NCBI RefSeq assembly: GCF_003666685.1
Contig: NZ_RCIZ01000001.1
Span: 963,254-1,027,253 of the forward strand
Source: Mesorhizobium sp. YM1C-6-2
GTDB taxonomy: Bacteria; Pseudomonadota; Alphaproteobacteria; Rhizobiales; Rhizobiaceae
DNA length: 64,000 nt
Reading direction: 5' to 3'
Position 1 is the first letter of the stretch; every line of letters starts with the position of its first letter. Both the position numbers and the translations under genes were made by a program. Below the pieces are notes generated by a model. That model did not search any database. It was not told the origin of the DNA and saw only the letters and a list, made by a program, of their open reading frames with translations. Positions 39,415 through 48,632 of this stretch are shown here, one piece after another.

Positions 39415-40434
39415 ATGAGCCCCCATGGAAGTGTCCTCGTCACCGGCGGAGCCGGCTATATCGGCAGCCACATGGTCTGGGAACTGCTGGACCACGGCGA
39501 GTCGGTGGTGGTGCTGGACCGGCTGTCCTCCGGTTTCGACTGGGCGGTGCCTGCCGAGGCGAAGCTCTATGTCGGGGATGTCGGCGACAGCGAACTGGTG
39601 ACCAGGATCATCAGGGAGCACAAGGTGAATGCGATCATCCACTTTGCCGGTTCGCTGATCGTATCCGAATCGGTGTCCGATCCGCTGCTCTACTACGAGA
39701 ACAACACCTGCAAGACGCGCAGCCTGATTGCCGCGGCGGTCGCCGAGAAGGTGCCGCATTTCATCTTCTCCTCGACTGCCGCCGTCTACGGCACGGCCGG
39801 CGTCGAACCGGTGCGCGAGGATGCACGTACTGTGCCCGAATCGCCCTACGGCACGTCGAAGCTGATGACCGAATGGATCCTGCGCGATACGGCCGCCGCC
39901 CATGAAGGCTTCGACTACACCGTGCTGCGCTATTTCAATGTCGCCGGCGCCGATCCCAAGGGCCGCACCGGCCAGTCGACGCCGGGCGCGACGCTGCTGA
40001 TCAAGGTGGCGGCCGAAACGGCGCTGGGCAAGCGGCCCTTCATGCAGATCTACGGCAACGACTATCCGACCCCGGACGGAACCTGCATCCGCGACTACAT
40101 CCATGTCAGCGACCTCGCCGCGGCGCACCGCCTGGCGCTCGACCGTCTCAGGGCGGGCGGCGGCAGCCTGGTCGCCAATTGCGGCTACGGCCACGGCTAT
40201 TCGGTGCTCGAGGTGATGGAGAGCGTGAAGCGCATCTATGGCGGCGAGATCGACGTGCGCATCGCCGGCCGCCGGCCTGGCGACGCGGTGGCGGTGGTGG
40301 CGAATTCGGACCTGGCAAGGAAGGAATTCGGCTGGGTGCCGCAGCTCGACGATCTCGACCGGATCGTTTCGGACGCGCTGTCCTGGGAGCGGATTCTCGC
40401 GACGAAGAACTGGCCTAACCGCACCGGAACCTGA
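39415..40434 (+). CDS. galE: UDP-glucose 4-epimerase
   Basis: GalE interconverts UDP-glucose and UDP-galactose for polysaccharide synthesis. The 339-residue protein has the NAD motif VTGGAGYIGSH, HFAGSLIV, SSTAAVYG and the catalytic Tyr/Lys pair SPYGTSK, plus RYFNVAGAD. The start follows GGAGAG. It stands alone with no sugar-operon neighbours. Related NDP-sugar epimerases cannot be fully excluded. Confidence 0.93.
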   Translation: MSPHGSVLVTGGAGYIGSHMVWELLDHGESVVVLDRLSSGFDWAVPAEAKLYVGDVGDSELVTRIIREHKVNAIIHFAGSLIVSESVSDPLLYYENNTCKTRSLIAAAVAEKVPHFIFSSTAAVYGTAGVEPVREDARTVPESPYGTSKLMTEWILRDTAAAHEGFDYTVLRYFNVAGADPKGRTGQSTPGATLLIKVAAETALGKRPFMQIYGNDYPTPDGTCIRDYIHVSDLAAAHRLALDRLRAGGGSLVANCGYGHGYSVLEVMESVKRIYGGEIDVRIAGRRPGDAVAVVANSDLARKEFGWVPQLDDLDRIVSDALSWERILATKNWPNRTGT

Positions 40435-40561
40435 GACGGGCCCGGCCAAGGCTGGACCCTGCGAAGCCGGCAGCGTGGCGATTGCTTTTCGGCCTGCGCT
40501 TTCCGACAATCGGAGGTGGCCGGAGTTTGCGGTCCGGCTGCCGAAAAATGGAAAAGCGTGA

Positions 40562-41515
40562 ATGGCGAAGAAATTCAACCAGCCGCTCGGCGGCAACGAG
40601 ATGCCGCGTTTCGGCGCGCCGGCAACCTTCATGCGGCTGCCCGCCCAGCCGACGGCCGAGGGGCTCGACGCCTGCTTCGTCGGCGTGCCCATGGACATCG
40701 GCACCTCGAACCGGCCCGGCACCCGTTTCGGGCCGCGCCAGATCAGGGCCGAATCGAGCTTCATCCGGCCCTACAATATGGCGTCCCGCGCCGCCCCCTT
40801 CGACAGCCTGCAGGTGGCCGACATCGGCGACGTGGCGATCGACACGTTCAACCTGCCGAAATGCATGGACATCATCACCGGGGCGTACGACGCCATCCTC
40901 GCCCATGACTGCATCCCACTGACGCTCGGCGGCGACCACACCATCGCCTATCCGATCCTGCGCGCGATCGCCAACAAGCACGGGCCGGTCGGGCTGATCC
41001 ATGTCGACGCCCATGCAGATATCAACGATCACATGTTCGGCGAGCCGATCGCCCATGGCACGCCCTTCCGCCGCGCGGTCGAGGCCGGCGTGCTCGACAC
41101 CAAGCGCTGTATCCAGATCGGCCTGCGTGGCACCGGCTACGCTGCGGACGACTTCGACTGGACGCGAAGCCAGGGTTTTCGCGTCGTGCAGGCGGAGGAA
41201 TGCTGGCACAAGTCGCTGACGCCGCTGATGGAGGAGGTGCGCACCCAGATGGGCGACGGGCCGGTCTACCTCTCCTACGACATCGACAGCCTCGATCCCG
41301 GCTTCGCGCCCGGCACCGGCACGCCCGAGATCGGCGGCCTGACCACCATCCAGGCGCTGGAGATCATCCGCGGCTGTTGGGGACTGAACCTCGTCGGCGG
41401 CGACCTGGTCGAGGTTTCGCCGCCCTACGACACGACGGGCAACACGGCGCTGACGGCGGCCTATCTGCTGTTCGAGATGCTCTGTGTGCTGCCCGGCGTC
41501 GAGCGGCGGGCATAG
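40562..41515 (+). CDS. speB: Ureohydrolase (agmatinase/guanidinobutyrase type)
   Basis: This 317-residue binuclear-metal enzyme cleaves a guanidino group to urea and an amine. All metal ligands are present: His126 in GGDHT, Asp149/His151/Asp153 in HVDAHADIN, and Asp240/Asp242 in SYDIDSLDP. The open frame is complete. Agmatine is the default substrate, but guanidinobutyrate or a related guanidino acid is equally possible given the neighbours, a D-amino-acid dehydrogenase 31 bp downstream and a racemase/pseudo-arginase fusion. Confidence 0.88.
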   Translation: MAKKFNQPLGGNEMPRFGAPATFMRLPAQPTAEGLDACFVGVPMDIGTSNRPGTRFGPRQIRAESSFIRPYNMASRAAPFDSLQVADIGDVAIDTFNLPKCMDIITGAYDAILAHDCIPLTLGGDHTIAYPILRAIANKHGPVGLIHVDAHADINDHMFGEPIAHGTPFRRAVEAGVLDTKRCIQIGLRGTGYAADDFDWTRSQGFRVVQAEECWHKSLTPLMEEVRTQMGDGPVYLSYDIDSLDPGFAPGTGTPEIGGLTTIQALEIIRGCWGLNLVGGDLVEVSPPYDTTGNTALTAAYLLFEMLCVLPGVERRA

Positions 41516-41546
41516 GCCGGGACAGCATCATGCGGGGAGGGGCGGC

Positions 41547-42797
41547 ATGAAGATCGTGGTGCTTGGCGCGGGCGTGGTCGGCACGGCTGCGGCCTACTGG
41601 CTGGCGCGCGACGGACATGAGGTAACGGTGCTGGAGCGTCATGCGGGAGCGGCGCAAGGCACCAGCTATTCCAATGCCGGGCTGGTGTCGCCGGGAGACG
41701 CCACGGCCTGGGCCTCGCCGGATGCGTTGCGCACCTTCTTCAAGGGGCTCTACCGGCGCGATCTCGGCATCCGCGTGCGGCTTCAGGCCGATCCCTATTT
41801 CTATCTCTGGACGTGGCGGTTCCTGCGCGAATGCACGACGGCGAAGATGCGCGCCAACACGCTGGTGAAGCTGAGGCTGGCGCTGCATTCGCGCGAATGC
41901 ATCAACCGCATCGAGGACGAGATCGGCATCGACTACGACCAGCGGAAGAAAGGCATCGTCTACTTCTTCCGCACGCAGCAAAGCCTCGACACCGGCGCCG
42001 ACAACTATCGCTTCCTCGGCGAAAACGGCTTCCCGATCGAGATCGTCGACCGCAAGCGGCTGGTCGAGGTCGAGCCGGGGCTGGCGGATGCGGCGGACAA
42101 GATCGCCGGCGGCGTCTATTCGCCGATCGACCAGACGGGCGACTCGCGCCTCTTCGCCACAAGGCTCGCGGCTCATATGGCGGAGAAACTCGGCGTGACG
42201 TTCCGGTTCGGGACCTCGGTCGAAGGGTTGGATATCGAGGGCGATCGCGTAACGGCCGTCCGCACCTCGGCCGGTCCGGTGCCTGCCGATGCCTTCGTGC
42301 TGTCGCTCGGGCCGGAGAGCGGCGTCTTCGCGCGCAGCCATGGCATCGACCTGCCCGTCTATCCGGTCAAGGGCTACACGGTGACGATGCCGCTGGCCGA
42401 TCCGTCCAAGGGACCGACCATGGGCGGCGCGGACGAGGACAGCCTGATCGGCTATTCCAGGCTGGGCGACCGGCTGAGGATGTCGTCGACCGCGGAGTTC
42501 GCCGGCTTCGACCGCAGCCACCAGCCACGCGACTTCGCCACCATCTTCCGCACGGCGCGCGATCTCTTCCCTGGCGCCGCCGACGAGAAACAAGCGGAGA
42601 TGTGGGCAGGGCTTCGGCCGATGATGCCAAACTCGGTGCCAGTGGTCGGGCAGGCCCGCTTCAGAAACTTCTATCTCAACACAGGCCATGGCCATGTCGG
42701 CTGGACGATGGCGGCGGGCTCGGGACAGTTCGTCGCCGACCTCGTCGCTGGGCGCAAGCCGGAGATCGATCCACAGGGGCTTCTGTACAAGGGCTGA
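41547..42797 (+). CDS. D-amino-acid dehydrogenase (DadA-like)
   Basis: This FAD enzyme oxidatively deaminates D-amino acids and passes electrons to the respiratory chain. The 416-residue product has the FAD motif KIVVLGAGVVGTAAAYWLARDG, then NAGLVSPG, GDSRLFATRL, PVYPVKGYTVT and the C-terminal NTGHGHVGWTMAAGSG, all DAO/DadA-type blocks. The ATG at 41547 follows GGGGAGGGGCGG. It is followed by the racemase fusion after 2 bp, so D-amino-acid formation and oxidation are physically coupled. Confidence 0.92.
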   Translation: MKIVVLGAGVVGTAAAYWLARDGHEVTVLERHAGAAQGTSYSNAGLVSPGDATAWASPDALRTFFKGLYRRDLGIRVRLQADPYFYLWTWRFLRECTTAKMRANTLVKLRLALHSRECINRIEDEIGIDYDQRKKGIVYFFRTQQSLDTGADNYRFLGENGFPIEIVDRKRLVEVEPGLADAADKIAGGVYSPIDQTGDSRLFATRLAAHMAEKLGVTFRFGTSVEGLDIEGDRVTAVRTSAGPVPADAFVLSLGPESGVFARSHGIDLPVYPVKGYTVTMPLADPSKGPTMGGADEDSLIGYSRLGDRLRMSSTAEFAGFDRSHQPRDFATIFRTARDLFPGAADEKQAEMWAGLRPMMPNSVPVVGQARFRNFYLNTGHGHVGWTMAAGSGQFVADLVAGRKPEIDPQGLLYKG

Positions 42798-42799
42798 CC

Positions 42800-44626
42800 A
42801 TGTCCGGACCGGAAGTCGCCATCGATCTCGGCCGCATCGAGCGCAACGCGCGGACGGTCGTCGCGCGCTGCGCGGAGGCCGGCATCAAGGTGTTCGGCGT
42901 CACCAAGGGCATGTGCGGCATGCCGCAGGTGGCGCGCGCGATGCTGCGCGGCGGCGTGGCCGGGCTGGCCGAATCGCGCTTCCAGAACATCCGTCGACTG
43001 CGCGACAGCGGCATCGCGGCGCCGATCATGCTCCTGCGCAGCCCGCCGATCTCGCGCGCCGAGGAAGTGGTGCGGTCGGTCGACATCAGCCTGCAGTCGG
43101 AACTCGCCATCATCCGCGAAATCTCGCGCATCGCCGAGCGCATGGGGCGCGTGCACGACATCATGCTGATGGTCGACCTCGGCGACCTGCGCGAGGGCAT
43201 CTGGCCGAACGACCTGCTGCCGACAGTCGAGCGGATATTGGAGATGAAGGGCGTGCGCATCGCCGGCATAGGCACCAATCTCGGCTGCTTCGGCGCCATC
43301 ATGCCGACGCCGGACAATCTCGGCCAACTGGTCGCGCATGCCTACAAGATAGAGAGGCTGGCCGGCATAAGCCTGGACTATGTGTCGGGCGGCGCCTCGT
43401 CGTCATTGCAACTGCTGCTCGACGGCACGCTGCCTTCCGGGATCAACAATCTCCGGGTCGGCGAGGCGATCCTGCAGGGCGGCGTCGAGACGTTCCGCGA
43501 AACGCCGTGGAAGGAACTCGAAGCCGACGCCTGCCGGCTGACCGCCGACGTGATCGAGGTGAAGATGAAGCCGTCGCGGCCGATCGGCCAGTCCGGCTAC
43601 GACGCCTTCGGCAACCAGCCTTATTTCCCCGACGACGGCGACCGGCTGCGGGCGATCGCCAATGTCGGCCGCGAGGACGTGATGGTCGAGGGGCTGACGC
43701 CGATCCACAAGGGTGCGCGCGTGCTCGGTGCGTCGAGCGACCACCTGATGATGGACGTCACCGACGCCGATCCGCCGGTCAGGGTCGGCGACCGCGTCGC
43801 CTTCCGCATGAACTACGGCGCGATGCTGCTGGCGATGACCTCGGAATATGTCGAGAAGGTGCCGCTGCACGGCGTCGAGATCACGCCGCGCGGCAAGATG
43901 GTGCAGATCGTCGCCGACCGTGGTGCGGCGGCGATGCTGGCGAGGCTCGACGCCGGCGCGCGGCTGGAGGCGATGGACTACGACGTGGTCGAGCCCGGCG
44001 ACGCCGCGCGGCTGCCGGCGGGGCTGATGCGGCTCTCGGCGGGCACCGACCGGCGCGTTGCGCTCGAGGCGCTCGCAGCGACGGTCGAGGAGACGCATTC
44101 GGTTGGCCTGATCCGGTTCGATTCCAGGGCGTCGCTCGGGTCGGAGCGGGATGCCGGTGGGGCAGCCACGGAAAATTCGGTGCTGTCCCAGGTGCTCGGA
44201 CTGATGGACGAGCAGGGCCCGCTGCAGCCGCAGCTCTCGCCCGAGAATGTCGTGTTGATCGGCCTGCGCGAGGCAAGCCCTGCCGAGGCCGCAGTGCTGA
44301 AGCAGTCGCGCATCACCGTGTTCACCATGGCCGACATCGATGCGTCGGGAATGCGCCAGGTGGTGCGCGAGGCGATACGGATCGCCACGACCGGCACCGC
44401 CGGATTCCACGTCAGCTATTCGCCCACGGCGACCGAGATTCCCGGCTGGGCCGACGGTTCCGGCGGCATGACGGTGCGCGAGACGCACCAGGCGATGGAG
44501 ATGATCGCGCTGGCCGGCGGCATGATCTCGATGGACGTGTCGGCGCTGTCCGCGACGCTCGACGAACGGGTGACCGCGGAGACGCTCAGCTTCGTCATGT
44601 CGGCATTCGGCAAGCGGATACTGTAG
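42800..44626 (+). CDS. Fusion: ornithine/alanine-racemase-like PLP domain + metal-less arginase-like domain
   Basis: The 608-residue protein's residues 1 to about 355 form an alanine-racemase-fold (III) PLP domain. It has Lys36 in VFGVTKGMCG, DLGDLREG, SGGASSSLQLL, INNLRVGEAIL, KPSRPIGQSGYDAFG and GASSDHLMMDV, the ornithine racemase/YhfX pattern. Residues from about 360 follow arginase: SPENVVLIGLR, FTMADIDASGM, GGMTVRETHQAMEMIA, SMDVSALSATLDER and FGKRIL. The metal ligands are gone: the GGDHS site reads SAGTDRR, DAHxD reads DSRAS (441-445), and SxDxDxxDP reads SYSPTATE (539-546). The C-terminal domain is therefore probably a non-catalytic, regulatory or ligand-binding module. Confidence 0.85.
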   Translation: MSGPEVAIDLGRIERNARTVVARCAEAGIKVFGVTKGMCGMPQVARAMLRGGVAGLAESRFQNIRRLRDSGIAAPIMLLRSPPISRAEEVVRSVDISLQSELAIIREISRIAERMGRVHDIMLMVDLGDLREGIWPNDLLPTVERILEMKGVRIAGIGTNLGCFGAIMPTPDNLGQLVAHAYKIERLAGISLDYVSGGASSSLQLLLDGTLPSGINNLRVGEAILQGGVETFRETPWKELEADACRLTADVIEVKMKPSRPIGQSGYDAFGNQPYFPDDGDRLRAIANVGREDVMVEGLTPIHKGARVLGASSDHLMMDVTDADPPVRVGDRVAFRMNYGAMLLAMTSEYVEKVPLHGVEITPRGKMVQIVADRGAAAMLARLDAGARLEAMDYDVVEPGDAARLPAGLMRLSAGTDRRVALEALAATVEETHSVGLIRFDSRASLGSERDAGGAATENSVLSQVLGLMDEQGPLQPQLSPENVVLIGLREASPAEAAVLKQSRITVFTMADIDASGMRQVVREAIRIATTGTAGFHVSYSPTATEIPGWADGSGGMTVRETHQAMEMIALAGGMISMDVSALSATLDERVTAETLSFVMSAFGKRIL

Positions 44627-44634
44627 CAAGCGCC

Positions 44635-45066
44635 CTATTGCCTGAGGACCGTCGCCTTTGCGCCGGCCTCGATCTGGTCGATCACCAGGAGCTTGACCGG
44701 GTCGAGGCCGATATTGGAACCCTGGTGCCACTGGTCGATCATCTCGACGATGAAGTCGCCGGTCTTGAAGACGTCGCTCTTGCCGGTGTCGACATTGGTG
44801 ACCTGCAGCGTGCCGGCGAGCACATAGGCGTAGCGGGCGAACGGGTGCTTGTGCACCGGCAGCGTCGCGCCGGGAGCGATGTCGTAGATCGAGGCGGTCA
44901 CCTCGACGTTGTTCTGCGGCAGCGTGAGGGGTTGGCCCGTCGAGGTGGTCGCGGTGGTCTTCACCGGCGTCACCACCACCGGCGCCGCCGCGCCGCTGTC
45001 CAGCGCATGCGCCGGGTTGAATGAAACGCAGGCCAGCAAGGCCGCGACCGTCAGCATTTTCCGCAT
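44635..45066 (-). CDS. Exported cupin-domain protein
   Basis: The 143-residue protein has a signal peptide (MRKMLTVAALLACVSFNPAHA) and one cupin barrel. The cupin-1 motif appears as LPVHKHPFARYAYVLAGTLQV and the cupin-2 part as GDFIVEMIDQWHQG. The His residues could bind a metal. It is periplasmic with unknown substrate. It converges with the racemase-fusion gene 8 bp away. The ATG at 45066 follows GGAGGGGACA. Confidence 0.85.
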   Translation of the reverse strand: MRKMLTVAALLACVSFNPAHALDSGAAAPVVVTPVKTTATTSTGQPLTLPQNNVEVTASIYDIAPGATLPVHKHPFARYAYVLAGTLQVTNVDTGKSDVFKTGDFIVEMIDQWHQGSNIGLDPVKLLVIDQIEAGAKATVLRQ

Positions 45067-45452
45067 TGTCCCCTCCGTCGGATGCGGCGGAGCTTAGCAG
45101 AACCGGCAGACGCGAGAACTGCGGAAGTCGTTGGCGCGAAGAGTTTCCCGCTGACGTGGCGGCCGAGGATCCAGCGGCCTGCTGGCCAAATTTCTTCTGG
45201 GAGGAAAAAGCCCCGCGAGGGCCGGCGCCTAGCTGGGGGCTTGGGAGTGGGCGGCGCCGGCCGTGCGGAGGGTGGTCCGCCGCAAGAGGATGGCACCACA
45301 GTACGCGTCCCGGCGCTATTACGTTATCGCACCATATGGTTAAATCGGCGTGCAGCAGCAGATTCTAACTTAAGCCATTTTGAATGCAATTTTTGATTGC
45401 ATTAGTCGAGGCAAGCCACTGTTTTGGCTGCATTATTCTGAATTCCAATCGG
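45067..45452. other. 386-bp gene-free stretch
   Basis: No plausible gene is present. The half next to the cupin gene is GC-rich and patchy. The last 150 bp are markedly AT-rich compared with the surroundings and contain the inverted repeat at 45383-45403. It lies downstream of the RND operon and upstream of the cupin gene, so it holds the cupin promoter and the end of the efflux transcript. Confidence 0.5.
45383..45403. repeat. Perfect inverted repeat in AT-rich gap
   Basis: AATGCAAT, TTTTG, ATTGCATT: 8-bp perfect arms with a 5-bp spacer. It could be an operator or a transcript-end hairpin for the RND genes (minus strand). Confidence 0.45.
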
Positions 45453-48400
45453 TTAACCCGGATGAGTTTCAACCACCGGTGCCCCAGCCTTGATCCGGGC
45501 CGGGAACAGCCTTCTGAGCACGACGTAGAAAACCGGCGTCAGGAAGAGACCGATCAGCGTCACGCCGAGCATGCCTGAGAAGACGGCCGTGCCGAGCGAA
45601 CGGCGCATCTCGGCGCCTGGACCGGTCGCGATGACCAGCGGCACGACGCCGAGGATGAAGGCGAAGGCCGTCATCAGGATGGGCCTGAGGCGCAGCCGGC
45701 TGGCCTCGGCGACGGCATTGACCAGGGTCTCGCCGCGCTCCTGCGCCTGCCTTGCGAATTCGACGATGAGAATCGCGTTCTTGGCCGCCAGGCCGATCAG
45801 CACGACGAGGCCGATCTGGACGAGCACGTTGTTGTCGAGCCCGCGCGTGGCTACGCCGATCAAGGCCGCGAGCACGCCGAGCGGAACCACCAGGATGATC
45901 GCCAGGGGCATGGTCCAGCTCTCATACTGCGCCGCAAGTGCGAGGAAGACGAAGAGCACGGACAGGCCGAAGATGAAGATCGCCGTGTTGCCGGTCTGCT
46001 TCTCCTGCAGCGCGAGCTCGGTCCATTCGTAGGAGGTACCCGGTGGCAATGTCTCGGCCGCGATCTTCTCCATGGCGTCAAGCGCATCGCCGCTGGCGAC
46101 GCCGGGCGCGGCGTTGCCCTGCACGGGCACCGATACGTACATGTTGTAGCGCTGAACGAGCGTCGGGCCGGCGACATCGCGGATCTCGACCAGCGTGCCG
46201 AGCGGCACCAGCTGGCCGCTGGCGGAGCGCACCTTCAGCTTCAGTATGTCCTCGCGGTCGATGCGGAACTGCTGGTCGGCTTGCGCCTGCACTTGGTAGA
46301 CGCGGCCGAAGGCGTTGAAATCGTTGACGTAGGCAGTGCCGAGATTGATCGACAGCGTCTCGAAGATCTGCGGGATCTCGACGTTCAGCATACGTGCCTT
46401 GTCGCGGTCGATCGCCAGGAAGAATTGCGGGCTCGATGCGGAGAAAGTGGTGAAGACGCCGGTGAGGCCGGGGGTCTGGTTGGCCCTGCCGGCGATCTCG
46501 TAGGCGAGGCCCAGGATCGACCGCATGTCGGCGCTGTTGCGCTCCTGGATCTGCATCTTGAAGCCGCCGGAATTGCCGATGCCCGGCACCGGCGGCGGCG
46601 GCACCGCGATGATGAAGGCTTCCTGGATCGCCTGCATGGAGCCGAACAGCGTGCCGATGATCTGGTCGGCGGAATGGCCGGCGGCGAGCCTTTCCTCGAA
46701 GGAATCGAAGGCGGCGAAGATGACGCCGGCATTGCTGGCGTTGGTGAAGGTGGCGCCCGAGAAGCCGGCGAAGGCCACCGCATCCCTGACGCCCGGCGTG
46801 TTGCGGATGATCTCGGAAGCCTCGAGCACGACCTTGTCGGTGCGCGACAGCGAGGCGCCGTCCGGAAGCTGAACCACGACGATGGCGTAACCCTGGTCCA
46901 TCGCCGGGATGAAGCCGGTCGGCACCGTCTGCATCATGTGCACGGTTGCGTAGATGAGCGCGCAGAAGACGGCGAGCATGACGAGCAGCGCCGTCCATGT
47001 GCCGACAAGGAGACGGACAAGCCGGGCATAGGCCGAGGCCATCCGGTCGAAGCCGTTGTTGAAGCCGTCCGCGAGGAACCGGCCTATGCGCGCCGGCCAG
47101 AAGCGCGATGGCGCGGCATGCGCCTGATGCGGCTTGAAGAGAAGGGCGGCGAGCGCCGGCGACAGCGTCAGCGAATTCAGCGCTGATATGATCGTGGCGA
47201 CGGCGATTGTGATCGCGAATTGCAGGTAGAACTGTCCGGTAATTCCGGGAATGAATGCAGTCGGCACGAAGACGGCGGTCAACACCAGCGAGATAGCGAC
47301 GACGGCCGCACCGACCTCGTCCATCGTTCGGTGCGAGGCGGTCGCCGGATCGTAGCCGAGGCGGATGTTGCGCTCGACGTTCTCGACCACGACGATGGCG
47401 TCGTCGACCACGATGCCGATCGCCAGGACGAGACCGAACAGGGTGAGCATGTTCAGCGAGAAGCCGAGCGCGAAGAGAATCGCCAGCGTGCCGATCAGGG
47501 ACACCGGGATCGCCACGATCGGCACGATGGCCATACGCCACGACTGCAGGAACACGATGATGACGATGATGACGAGCGCGATAGCCTCGAGGATCGTCTT
47601 GTAGACCTCGTTGATGGACTCGGCGATGAACTCGGTCGGGTTGTAGACGATCTCGTAGGTGAGGCCCGGTGGGAAGTCCTTGGCCAGCTCGGCGATGGTT
47701 TTCTGGATCTCCTCGGCGGACCCGAGTGCGTTCGTTCCCGGCCGCTGGAAGATGCCGAGCGCAACCGCCGGCTTGCCGTTGAGGTAGGAATTGGTGATGT
47801 AGTCCTTGGCGCCGAGCTCGATGCGGGCGACGTCCTGCAAGGTGATGAGGCGACCGTCCTCGGTCGACTTGACGATGACGTAACGGAAGTCGCGGGCGTC
47901 GTCGAAGCGGCCCTGCGTGGTGACGGTGTACTGGAACGCGGTGTCGCTGTCGTTCGGCGGCGCGCCGATCGAGCCGCCGGACACCTGCACGTTCTGGGCG
48001 CGCAGCGCTTCCACGATATCGCCCGACGTCATGCCGAGCGCTGACAGCTTTTCGGGATCGAGCCAGATGCGCAGCGAATATTCGCGCTCGCCGAAGATGA
48101 GGAGGTCGCCGACCCCGTCGAGACGCAACAGCACGTCGCGCACCCGCGAGCGCGCATAGTTGGAGACGTAGAGCTGGTCATAGGTGTCGTCTGGCGACAG
48201 CATATGGATGACCATCATCAGGTCGGGCGAGCTCTTCTCGGTGGTGATGCCCTGGCGGCGCACCTCCTCCGGCAGCCGGGGCTCGGCGATCGCGACGCGG
48301 TTCTGGACCAGCACCTGCGCCTGGTCGAGGTCGGTGCCGAGCTCGAAGGTGATGGTGAGCGACATCGCACCGTCGCCTGACGAATAGGAGGACATGTAGA

Positions 48401-48632
48401 GCATGTCCTCGACGCCGTTGATCTCCTGCTCGATGGGCGTCGCCACCGTCGAGGCGACGGTCTCGGCGTCGGCGCCCGGATAGACGGCGCGAACCACGAT
48501 GGTCGGCGGCGCGATCTCGGGATACTGCGCGACGGGAAGCTGCGTGTAGGCGATGGCGCCGACGATCACGAGCACAATCGACAGCACCGACGCGAAGATC
48601 GGCCGGTCGACGAAGAAATGCGAGAATCTCAT
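45453..48632 (-). CDS. RND (HAE1) multidrug efflux inner-membrane pump, AcrB-like
   Basis: The 1059-residue proton-driven trimeric pump opens MRFSHFFVDRPIFASVLSI. Helix 4 carries the coupled Asp-Asp pair in GIVVDDAIVVVENVER, and the DLLIFG and FKMQIQER porter segments and the helix-10 lysine region GLAAKNAILIVEFA are intact. Full length fits AcrB/MexB (about 1030-1060). The start overlaps the adaptor stop by 4 bp. No outer-membrane channel or TetR regulator is adjacent, so it must borrow a TolC-type partner from elsewhere. Confidence 0.95.
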   Translation of the reverse strand: MRFSHFFVDRPIFASVLSIVLVIVGAIAYTQLPVAQYPEIAPPTIVVRAVYPGADAETVASTVATPIEQEINGVEDMLYMSSYSSGDGAMSLTITFELGTDLDQAQVLVQNRVAIAEPRLPEEVRRQGITTEKSSPDLMMVIHMLSPDDTYDQLYVSNYARSRVRDVLLRLDGVGDLLIFGEREYSLRIWLDPEKLSALGMTSGDIVEALRAQNVQVSGGSIGAPPNDSDTAFQYTVTTQGRFDDARDFRYVIVKSTEDGRLITLQDVARIELGAKDYITNSYLNGKPAVALGIFQRPGTNALGSAEEIQKTIAELAKDFPPGLTYEIVYNPTEFIAESINEVYKTILEAIALVIIVIIVFLQSWRMAIVPIVAIPVSLIGTLAILFALGFSLNMLTLFGLVLAIGIVVDDAIVVVENVERNIRLGYDPATASHRTMDEVGAAVVAISLVLTAVFVPTAFIPGITGQFYLQFAITIAVATIISALNSLTLSPALAALLFKPHQAHAAPSRFWPARIGRFLADGFNNGFDRMASAYARLVRLLVGTWTALLVMLAVFCALIYATVHMMQTVPTGFIPAMDQGYAIVVVQLPDGASLSRTDKVVLEASEIIRNTPGVRDAVAFAGFSGATFTNASNAGVIFAAFDSFEERLAAGHSADQIIGTLFGSMQAIQEAFIIAVPPPPVPGIGNSGGFKMQIQERNSADMRSILGLAYEIAGRANQTPGLTGVFTTFSASSPQFFLAIDRDKARMLNVEIPQIFETLSINLGTAYVNDFNAFGRVYQVQAQADQQFRIDREDILKLKVRSASGQLVPLGTLVEIRDVAGPTLVQRYNMYVSVPVQGNAAPGVASGDALDAMEKIAAETLPPGTSYEWTELALQEKQTGNTAIFIFGLSVLFVFLALAAQYESWTMPLAIILVVPLGVLAALIGVATRGLDNNVLVQIGLVVLIGLAAKNAILIVEFARQAQERGETLVNAVAEASRLRLRPILMTAFAFILGVVPLVIATGPGAEMRRSLGTAVFSGMLGVTLIGLFLTPVFYVVLRRLFPARIKAGAPVVETHPG

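Noticed and set aside
42688..45024. A 778-codon plus-strand frame across the racemase fusion and the cupin gene
   Set aside because: It is an alternative frame of real genes and reads as Arg-rich repeats with no domain; it also crosses two genes of opposite direction.
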